A DNA stretch of 64,000 bases from Pisaster brevispinus. Its lineage: Eukaryota; Echinodermata; Asteroidea; Forcipulatida; Asteriidae. The position numbers were made by a program, and so were the translations under genes. Location of the stretch: NCBI GenBank assembly GCA_023634235.1, contig JAMKCF010000008.1, positions 18,003,058 to 18,067,057 of the forward strand. The letters are read 5' to 3'. Of the stretch, positions 41,901 through 53,900 are shown piece by piece (the first letter of the stretch is position 1; the number at the start of each line of letters is the position of its first letter). The notes below the pieces were generated by a model. That model was given only the letters and a program-made list of their open reading frames with translations. It ran no database searches and was not told where the DNA came from.

Positions 41901-44900
41901 CCTTAGTGTTTATCATACTTATACTTTAATCTTTAATACTCGGACTAAAAAATCTAATGAGTACCTAAACGTACTGCAGCCCTAAAGAAACCTGTGATGA
42001 AACCAAAATGAATAAGATTCCATTGGGGGATTGTGGGATTGTGGGATAGTCATAATTTAACAATTTAAGATTTATATTGAGCCCTTTACATAAAAACGAT
42101 CAAAAGTGCAAAACATATTTTAAAATGCACAGAATACAAGAAAATAATAAAGAGACCAGACTGGTCACCAAGCAGAAATCACAGTCTGACAGTATGGGGA
42201 TACATCTGTCCTGCCAACAGATAGAGGGGTTAGGGGATGGGAGACTAGTGGGATTTGGGGATTGAGGCATAATAATTGTATAATTTAAAGTTTATATTGC
42301 ATCCTTAACATAACAAACTGATCAAAAGCGCATAGCATGATTTAATACGCACACAATGGAAGAAAAAGATACAGAAACACGACAGGGTGGGGATGTGTCT
42401 GTCCCGTCAACAGATAGGTGACTGGGGGCCTTCAGGGGACGGGAGTTTGTAAAACAAAGATGGTTCAAGTCTACCATGTTGGATACATGTACTTGATACA
42501 TCCACACCTCAAGCTTTCTATGGAATTAGTATCCACACAGACAGAAGGCAAGCAAAATAAATAAATACAGGAATCTTTACAAGAAATAAACATACCTTTA
42601 TAAATACAGTACAACCAATTTGATAGATATAATAAAATAGACACAGACTTTACACAGATGTGCTAATCATACACTGTGGGGAATGAATCATATGGAATTG
42701 GTATCCGCACAGATAAAAGGCAGGCAAAATATGTCGATACAATCATGCACATCTTGACAATAAATAAACGTACGTTTATAAAGCTAAAACAGTACAATCA
42801 AACAAATAGATATAATAAAATAGACCCTGACTTTACACAGCTGTAGTAATGTGATTAATGAATCATGTGCAATGAAATGTTATAAGCAAAGTACCAATCA
42901 CTTAGGTGGTGACATCAAGTATGAGCCCAGCTAAAAGGTAGGATGACTGCTTAGGTTTTGTCACCAAGACTGATTTATAGACAAATATTATCAGGAATGA
43001 TACAATAAATGTCACCTGCAAAAGTTTGAGTTTAATACAGTGCCTACCTAATGAGCCCCCAAAAAACCTGTCACAGCATTTTCATCAAGAATGTTGAATC
43101 CATCGATGGTTAACGAGATGACAGCGGGTACCAACCGCATCTCTTGGCCATTATGAGAGCAGCATTCAATCACACACCGTGGCATTTCCATTTGGAGATT
43201 CAAATTGTTGACATACTTTTATTGATTTCTAATCAACGGGGGGGCACTTCAGACGAAATAATTTCGCAGGATGCTCACTACCATCTTTACAACAAGTAAG
43301 TTTCGGACAAAAATAGACAATTTCTTAGCATGACCCTAGGTACTTTAACGTCATGTACTGACCTGAGTTGCTCAAGCTGTGATTTGATCCTACCCTTTGC
43401 ACCTTGCACAATGTCCCAAGATTCCACTTCCTGATCGCTCAACTGTAACACCTTCAAAACCAAATCGATATCAATATTCAGTTCAATTCAATTTAATTTG
43501 GGCATTTGTTTCCAAACTGATGCAACACAAAAGTACTAAGAATGTATATATGTAATACAGTAAAGACAACAAAGAGAATAGATTATGCAAATTATGTATT
43601 TTAGGATTTTTAAGGATCCTTCCGCACCTGCAGACTTTCGTGGTCTGTAAGTAGAGTGGGAAAGAAAAAAACCTAAGATGGGGCATTTACAGAATTCCAA
43701 GAGGCCTGTACTGCAACTCATTAGACAACTAGCCAGTGTCATTGAAACAAAAACCATCCCAACAAACAGAGAGACATAAAAACAAACAAACAAACAGACT
43801 GAGGGACAAATAGAAACAAAGTAATCAGCAAGTAAACTGAACTCACAACCAACAATCAATTTTAAAGGGCTCGGTAAAAACATTGTAAGACAAAGAGGTT
43901 TGCACATTTGTCACCAAATATCAGGAGTGACATTCTCCATAATTACCTGCTCCACAGTCTTCCCATCAAAGAACTTTGCGTATTTGTGCAATCGTTGTTT
44001 CTTAAGCCACTCATGAATCAGTGGCTCTACATTGTCCCTAGGGTACTGTGCGTAGTGCCCTGATGTATGGCTTGAATAGGGTGGGGCCATGTTGCCGCTA
44101 GGTGGGGCGGACCAGGACCGATTGGTAGAGGCACTGGGGGTGGATAAATGGGATGGAGATGCTACGATAGGGGGCTGGGTGGAGTAGGGCTGAAGGTTTG
44201 CTGTGTATGTGGGCATGGGAGGCCCATGTTTGGAAGGAGGGGGGTATCTAGTGGGAAAAGAATGACAAAGAGAGAATTAATCAACCAAAAAGATAAAGCT
44301 TGAACATAAAAATACGTTGGAGTCATCACTGCACCAATGAAACACCCAGTTCAGACAGGCACTCTAGAGTCGCACCGAACTAAATTACTGAATTAAGTAC
44401 ATGAAAAGTTTGACGCCTGAAACAGTTACATGTAGGAGCAACCGGACGTGCAGGAAGTCGAAAGATCGACTGTTGCAGTCGTTCGAAACGACTCTGGAAC
44501 ATCTTGGTTTCAGACGTCGATCTAGTCATGAGCCGAACCTAATATAAATGTTATGTTAAGTTTACCTGTCTGAAACCAAAATTTGTTTGGGTCGACCTAG
44601 AGTTGCTCCTAATCCATGTGTAATCTATTTGGCGCGACTCTGGAGCGCCTGTCTGAACCAGGTGTAAAACACTTTCAATCATGAGCAGTTATATGAACAT
44701 AAAGAAGTGATAAAAACACAAGGTATAAATTTGCCTCTCATAATGTGCACTAAACTATTTTGCAAAAATGCAAAGAATAAAAATGTATTGAGGTCACATA
44801 TACAATGAAAGTGCAAAATAATATTGATCCAAATTCTTATTGTCCAAAACCTTGCCCTTAACAAGCTGTTGCTGAGGTCATACATGTACATGTACCTTAA

Positions 44901-47900
44901 CCCTCCTACTGTTTGACCCTTCAATGTCATCATTTGTGGTTTTAAGTGAAAGATAAACTATGCCAGCCAGCAATGTGATATCATGTGATGAATACATGTA
45001 CACAGTTCACAGTCAACCCTCCTACTGGCTGACCATTCAATATCATCAACTGTGGTTTTGAATGATAGATAAACAATGTAAGCATGCAATATGATATCAT
45101 ATGGTGACTGCATCTACACAGTAGTTCTGTGCACAGTTGTGCCATCATACACAATCAGTTGAATGGTTTCAAATGTATGGTCAACCCACTGGTTAATGTT
45201 ACCAAGAGTAAAGGCTGCTTCACAGTTTTAGTGGCACAATGATAATCATCGAAAGTTGATGAACGTCAGTGTCTTCACTGACTAGACACTGATGCCTCAG
45301 TGACAAGTATAATCTGCGTTTTTTTATGATCAATTGTCAATTTTTCAATCAGCCATGCGACCCATTACTAACCAGCCATTAGAATGTTAGAGTACACGCA
45401 TGTATTTGATTATTGCAAAAGGTTGAATGACAAGGATGGTCTGATTCTTACGAGTTGTTCAGCTGTTTTGAATTGTCTGGTGTCCAGGTTGATTTAAACT
45501 GCAGCGCAGTGGATCCTCGTTCTGCAACAAACGACACACCCATGGTCATAAAACAACAAAGGTTTACATTTCGATTTCAACCATAGAGTTGAGCCATTGA
45601 GAAATAGTTTGGAGATTACATGTATACGGGCATAAAATCGAAACTGCATTGGATTATCAATACTTAAAATTCATAATCACACCATAAATATAATCATAAA
45701 CCAGTCAGCTTTCTTCAAGTTTCTGTTGAAGATAAGATCAGGCACATGTAGGCATATGCATCAGGTAATGGGAGCATAGGAAAGACTTTTCCTTTTACCT
45801 TTCAAGTATGGTTATGTTTTCACCCTTGAAATGATATGTCAATTGCCTCTGGATGTGAGAGGTTGGTAACAAAGATAATCCATACCTGTACCATTAGAGA
45901 CTGTAGAATAGGGCTGAGTAGATGGGCTTTGAATGGACACATTGCTTGTCACTGTGCGATAGTAGACTGAGTTACTGCTAGCTGTTGTAGTCACAATAGA
46001 CGGAGTCATTGTTGTACCTTGTTTGCAAATGCCCATCCCACTGCTGACACCGCTTTTGTTGGAGTTGCTGACTGGTGCTGGGGGAATGTTAGGAGTTGAT
46101 AGATTCACTTGATGATGTTGGGATATATGCATCTGACTAACTAAAGCTGTTAAGTTATGATGAGATGTTGGTTGAGATGTTGGTGGAGTGTGTTCCGACT
46201 GGCTACGCCGTGATGCCAGGCTGTCAGAAGATTGGGGCTGCTGCAGCTGCGGCTGGCGGGCAATCTGCTGTAGCGGAGGCTGCTGTTTAGAATACTTGTT
46301 AAACTGTGGAAGAGTGACTTGGTTTGGTTTTGAAGGAAGCATGCCCTCTTGCTTGTTAAAGAATTCCACAGGGTGAGGATTGAAAGAATGCGGCAGCTGC
46401 TGGTTATGACTGGTTGAAACTGGATGTGGCTGGTTCTGGCTCGGAAGCATTGCCTGTTGACCAGGCTGGAGTTGAGCCTGATGCACAGGTGAGTCAGTTT
46501 GCTGCTGCTGTAGATGCATCACAGGTGACTGCTGCTGAATGGTTTGCTGGTGCTGGGCGAGCGGTTGCTGCAGCATGTGCATCTGGGAATATGGTGGTGG
46601 TGGTGGTGGGGGTGGCAGTTGCTGCTGCGTTGGTTTGAGTATCTGATCATGGTACTGTTGCTGTTGAGGGTTAGCCATCATCTGCTGCTGATAGTGTAGC
46701 TGTTGTTGATCAATATCTTGTAATGGGAACTGCTGATGTTGCTGCTGCTGTTGCTGCTGTTGCTGTTGGATGTGCTGGGGAACTTGTTGATACAGTTGAC
46801 CTGGACTCGAACTCTGTTTCACCTCTGTAATTTTAGAAAATATACATGTACATATTTTAAGTACAGTATGTATAATTTTAATAAACACTTTGTGTCCATT
46901 TTGTAGAGGAATGAAAATAAAATGTGAGGTCTTATACCGTATGTACAGCTATTTGTACATTTGTACTCTGTGTGTACTACATGTACATGAACGTACTGGT
47001 TCAAACAAATTATACATACAGACTTGTTCAATGTTTGCGTCTATTATCTCCCAAAATATACATGTAACTTTCTAACAATCTCAAACAACTTAAAAATGTA
47101 AAAACCTACACGTAACCAAGAACATTTTCAACATTCATAATCTATCTGCACTTTGTACAGATCCACAATCTACAATCTGTACAAAATACACTGTATTCAA
47201 ACTATCTTAGTTTTAAGATGGATCATTCAAAATACACTCACAATATACATACATGTACAGCTCAGGTACAAACCCGGTAAATGAAGGACTTCTCTTTGTT
47301 CTGCCACGGTTTGAACTTAGATTGTTTTTTTGTTCGTTTTTTTTCTTTTTTAGAGCGACACCATTTAAATTTGAGATTTGGTTTGTATACATACACCCAA
47401 ACCAAACAGTGCATTCCTTCAGTGTCCACCATACCTAAAAAAGGAGAAATGGTTTCGTGCGAGGAAACGAATCGAGGACACCCTTGCTCTGTCCAAACAC
47501 CCGGATCCCTTTTGGTAAATTCCTCGGTTTCAATGGGTAGACACGGGCTTACGGGAGCGCCCTTGTGGGGTATTTTCAACAATGGAACAATGGACCCCCC
47601 AGAAGGGAATTCTTTGTTCAACCTGGACCCCACAAGAGAATTCATTAGAAAAGGGAATATTAGAACAACAATAGCGGGACCCCCAAACCCGATCAGTAAG
47701 GTTGTGTGCTAACACAAGTGTGTAAACACCTGCAATTGTGGACCTCCTATTGTCCCTCTTTTGTTTTTACTCTTAACTTTTTGGCAACAGCTCCCATTGA
47801 TTGTGTACACACTTTGCAACTGGGGACCTTTACCCAAACGGGGACCTTCACCCATACGGGGACCCAATTGTCCTCTTTTGATACAGGTCCCAGGTTTGAA

Positions 47901-50900
47901 AGTGTATAATACCTACCCACTCACACACTCATGCATTCTATTTTATACATCCCTGTGGAGACATCTTTTGTTCTTTCCTTTGTCCTTGTACTTAACATCC
48001 TCCCATTACTTTGTACAAAAAATTCCTTGTGGAGTACCCTAGTCTTTTTTTTTTTATTCCCTTATGGAGACCTTTTGTTTTCCTTTTTATGTTTTGTCCT
48101 CGGTCTCCATAAGGTACTGAATAATAAAACACATGTACAGTGTGTCAGTGTACACTAGCTGGTGCATTTCCAATAGACCGTGCAAGTCTCGCGCGTATTC
48201 GAACATTTTTGGGACCACTGTGGTCCCACGTACATTGCTTTAACGCGTGAAATAAACAAACTCACGCACTTTAACAGATCCCAATGTTCGAATACGCGCG
48301 AGACTTGCACAGTCTATTATTAAAAAGCTCCTTCTGTGGTGTACAATATATACATTTGTACATGTGTATAATGTTCATCTGCATGAATACATGCATGTCT
48401 AAGGCATTTCCTATGTGCTGTGTTGCGGCAAGGTTGCAATGGCTATGAGGATGTATAACACATGGACCCATTTTCATATCTGAATAATGTTTTACTTGTC
48501 TTGTCTAGTGTCTTTACTTTTGGTGCTTTCTGTCTACTAGTTCCATAATGAGTCATTTCCACTGTACATGTACATAACACATGCATAGATTCTGACAGTG
48601 TTTTTAATATAACACATTGTGACACATTCAACTATAATGCAAACTCCAAAAGCCTTCAAACACAACTTCCAGATTTGCACAAATATGTTCATCGCTTGCT
48701 TTTCCTGTGTGCTTTCTGCCTCTCTCTCTCTCTCTCTCTCTCTCTTCATCAATGTCCACTTGACTGCTTTGGTTACACCAGTGTACCTACATGTATTTAG
48801 GTGTTGTCATAATAGCCTTCGAGAAAAGACTCTGCTAGGGTCGAAACATCAAGCTATTAACCATTCTTAAATATACCACATAGGTCCTTTTGGTTGGCAA
48901 GAAGTTTGCACCAGTTAATTCCATTTTCTCAAAGTTGTATCTTGTTACTGCCAAGTCCTCATACGAGTTCATGGAAAAATTCAGTGTTTTTCCAAAGGAG
49001 GAACTTTATGATACTTACTTTTTAAATAGATTCATAAAAAAAACCAACGTAACACAAGTTGCGATAATTCATTTAAAATCTAGTAACATGTTGTGATTTT
49101 AATTTTCTTGTCTGCTTTTGTGTCCAGGGCAAATTTACTCTCTTTTTTTTGCTGTTTTGTCTGCTTTTATGACTAGCTTTCTTTGTATCTTTCTGACATG
49201 GTGTAAAAAATGTCCGCCATAAAGTCCTTGGCTGCCATGTGATATTTTTCATGAAAAAAAAACACAACAATGAATGAAAGAATGAATGAATGAATAAATG
49301 AATGAATGAATGAACGAATGAACGAAAGAACGAATGATGAATACTACAATCCAAAGTACATACATGTACACATGGGCCTCAATTCAAACATTTCAATGAC
49401 TATGTATGATGGTTGTTCCTGTTCCCTTTTTCTAATTATGGTTACATGTATTTAATTGGTTCCCTGCACTGTCAGCATGATATTTACCTTTTTCCTGAGC
49501 TGCTATTTGATTGGTTAGTCCGGCTACATTTTTGGTGTCAGAAGTGGGATTGTCAGAAACATTGGAGGATCGGAAGAAGCTGTGGGCCAACTTGCATTGC
49601 AGGATGTGTTTTGGCAAGGCAGACAGTTGTCTGAAAGGAGAGAAACGTATCAATAATAGTGTTAAAAGCAGAGCGGGTTCAATCAATTAATAAAGTTTGC
49701 TTTCACAAGCAAGGCCTACAAACATTGATAAAACAAACTGAGCACACCAATGACACCATATACATGTACCTTGTATATCACTTGTATGTATGTAGGCCCT
49801 ACACTGTACCCACTGAATAGTTACTGCACATCTGCAACCCATTTCTTTATGTACTGTGAATGTAGCTACAAAGCAAACAATTTTGCATTTTATACTTAGT
49901 TTTGAAGACTGGTCTTTCAAAAACTTGTGGAGGACAGAGGACCGTTAAGATTCAATGCATGTATGGTGGCAGTGGGCATTCTGGTTCTTTCGCCATTGTG
50001 ACCCAAATGTGTAATTTGTTTTTAGAGTGATGGATTAACATGATTAATGAATAAATTTCATCCTGATAGAATTGACCTGTTTAACACGTTTCCTTCCATC
50101 AATCTGTACGTAAACGATGCAGATTTAGGTAACTACACAGTTCGTTCTGTGCCTGGAGAAGGGCATAAGACTCCATGACCTTCGTCAAGGCACACATAGT
50201 TTTCTAGTAACAGAAGGTTGCAAGCAACAAAATGGATCCTGACAAAAACATATGTCGTAACTGTTGCATTTTTGTAGCTTAAATTACCCCATAGACTTGT
50301 TTTCCCATTCCAGTGTAGAATTTCACCTTCCAGTAATGACTTATGAATGTAAAAAAAAAAGATCAAACTTTCAGGCTCTATTTTTCTTGAAACCTACAGT
50401 TTGTACTTTTGCACATCAATTGCTTATTTTCTCTGCTAAAACTCTCATTCCATCCAACCTTCTTCCGAGCACACAATGAGTTGTTCACATTAAAGCATTG
50501 TACATTGAACATAACTTCCAGCAGTGTAAATGTTGCTCTCTAAATGATCCACCATCGCTTTAAAATGAAAAAAAAACAAAAAACTATTTTTCTTTGAAAT
50601 GAAACAACACCTGGCGAAACAATTTCACTGGATATTTGGAAAAAATGTGTACTTGCAGTCAAGTAATCTATTATATAGTAACTTGGAAATTACAATTTTT
50701 TCATGTCTATAATCTACCTTTAAGATTTGTATCAACTCTTTGAGTCAATAAGAATCTTTCAAACCCATACTCAGTAAGTGACCATGAAACTGCCCTCAAA
50801 TTAATAATAATCAACGCGTTGCGCCACATATCCATAATATTTTTTCTCACACGGGTCTAACAATAACCTGTTATACTCAAAAACATTTTAGAAATTCTAA

Positions 50901-53900
50901 TGATTTCTATCGACCTTGCTTCAATCTAAAGGGACATACATGTACTGTACACATGCCTCTTAAATACAAACAAAAGCTCATTTTCAAGTGTAAAAAAAAT
51001 TATAATCCTTTTTTCTGCAAGGAATTTTTGTGACTGTTTATGCAAAAATTACAAGTAATAATAATAATGAAAATTCTTAAGTGCGCAAATCCACAAAAGT
51101 GCTCATGCCGCTAATACATTTCAAATACATGATTAATAAAAATAAAAAACACAAGGACGTGGCTAAAAAACCTGAAAACAACTTTATGCAAACGCTTTGA
51201 ATCAAAAAGACAGTTTTAAGGTTTTTCTTGAGCCGTATTACTAGAAACCGATGATTTGACAAGTGATGGCAATGTACATACAGTCCTCATGACAAACTGT
51301 AAACATGAACTGCATAGAGCAGTGTGTTGTTCCTGTCTGGATGTTCCTGTCTAGATGTCTACTCTAGTCTTCATGACACCATGTTGGCCATGGTAAAGAG
51401 GTCAACCATTTTATAAACTCACTTGGCATACTCTGCAATCTCAGGTAGCATCTTCTCTGCTAAGTCTCCCTTGTGGGCGGTGCTGAACATTTGTTTACCT
51501 GTTTGGATCAATCAAATGGGCACTTAGGAGTCAATTTAAAGACATACGGAACTATTATATTTTTTACAGAATGATACATAACATGTACATGTACAAAGTT
51601 AAAACAGAAAATCAAAGAAAACCTTACAATACTTGTTAGATTGATACCAATCATTTTAAATAGTTCTCTCTAGAAAAGAAAAGAAATTGTTTTATTTTCA
51701 ATGCAATTAAAGCTTAACACTGATACTAATACACCTGGGCCCAATTTCATAGAGCTGCTTAAGCAGAAAATAATGCTTAACAATTTCCTGCTAAGCAGAA
51801 ATGAGCAGGATACCAGTCACAAATTGTGACATGGTAGTTTGGCTGGTACCCTTATTTTGGTAGGCAACATTTTATTATGCTTAGCAAATTTTTGTGCTGA
51901 AGCAGCTCTATGAAATTGGGCCCTGGGTACATGTACATTGTACAATGTAAGCATAAAATAATTATGCTTTATTTGAAAAAGGTTAACCGCCAAAATACCA
52001 CGTGTCACATGGTAACATCTTTGACTGGTTTCCTGCTTGTTTTTGCTTAGCAGATCATGTTCCGTGTACATGTACAATATAAGCAATTCAGTTATTTTGT
52101 AGCTACTTTTTGTGCTTAAGCAGCTCTGTGAAAGTAGACCCAGTACATTACAAAAATAAACAAATAAAAAATTCTTCTTGTGAGACACTTTGTTCTTTAT
52201 ATGAAAAGTGCTGCAAAAACTCTCTCTATCATGTCTATGTGATAAAAGTATTAAGGGGCCATTCAGAAAAAAAAAGAAGTTTTTTGTGGTGTTTTTTTTT
52301 TTAGGGGGGGGGTTGGCAGTTGGGACACAAGAAATAACTGAAAATCAAAATTCAGTTTTTAGTATAAAACAAAAGTATTGAAAACAAGAAGAAGAAAAAG
52401 TACCCAGCTGGCCAAGATTAACAATTTAATTCCTGATAAACTACAAAGTTGTTTGTTTAAGCCAGAAAAAACACATTGAAAACTACTGATATTGGAGACC
52501 TTTGGTCTAAAGTATCTGGATCATTTGGGCCATTACTTTGTTCTTCAGTGTACATATTATATTATGAAGCCATTTAATATTTACAAATGGAAATTATGGG
52601 GTGGGTGGGTGGGTCAAAACAATTTCAGAAAAACAATTTGAACAGATATTTCGTTGAAATTTTACAGATTTACACACTTTATTTTTGCTCATGGTAATAA
52701 ATGTACTTCAGCTTTCCTTAAAACTCGACATTTTAAACACTGTCATGACTGTACTGGTACCCATGCAGTACATTCACTCCCCTGGAACCCAATGGTGCAT
52801 CAGAAATACGTTTTCATGTATGTCTGAGGAATCCGGTGTACTTGTACACTGATAGGCCAGTGATCCTTAAGTTGAATGTGTACACTCAGCAGTTGATTAT
52901 TAACTTTTCCTCTGAGCACATGATTGCATCGGTGACTGAACAAGGCAAAGTACCTAAACATAAGCAAATTACACACAGTGTAGACCTGGAATGCTGGTTA
53001 AAAATGTGTACTTTTACTTGTTTTCTTCTTTTTGGGGTCTTTAATAACATATGTAACTGTGGTAGAAATGGATGCATTGTAAAATACAATACAGTATCAT
53101 GGTAATACTGATTTACATGTAATATTTAATGTATGTATGTCCCAGTAATGCCAATTTAAATAACATTCTACATTAAGCTCATGAACACAGGACACGAAGC
53201 AGGTGAGAGCATTTTAAATAATGCAGTGCAGCCATGCAGCAGTATGTCACGACGGTATCCAAATAAATGAGTACTGAATACCAGAATACTGGATACTACA
53301 CTGTTCATGTACTCCCTGGACGGAAGTGCAAGTGAGCATTAAATACTTTAACATATTCCAGAACCGAGAGTGGAACAGAAATTTTGCTGGCTATCACCAG
53401 TCCTAGAAGTGATTGAGATATATTCAAAACCATTCTGACAAAACCTAAAGCCATGGAAATTTTTCAAAGTGTGTTGGCAGTACTGTTTAGGCCAAGTATT
53501 GAGCAGCCATCTGATGAAGTACATGTACACTGAACAGGTTATTGTTAATGGTTAATTCAAGACAATAAAGGACAAGGAACGAAGGATGGAATATTGACTT
53601 ATTTATATTTCTTTGGTGTCCAAAATGTGCTGTGAATACAAAACCAGGGTGTTAGAACACTACATACATATTATCAGGGTTAATAGATGGGAAATGGAAC
53701 GAGGTTGTTGGAACTTATCTTCTCACAAAGGCAATAGACAGAATATGGAACCAGGGTGTGTTTGTTGGTTAGGCGATGTTGGAACCCCACTTATCAGGGC
53801 AATAGAAACAAATTGATAGAATATTGATAGAATATGGAATGAGGGTGATTGGAACTCATCAGGGCAATGAACTGTACTGATTCTACAAACCTGGTAGATA

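Noticed and set aside
47281..47712. Open frame of 143 codons on the + strand, antisense to the ZCCHC14-like gene
   Set aside because: No domain, an overlapping frame of similar length on the other strand, and repeat-like surroundings; more likely a transposon remnant than a gene.
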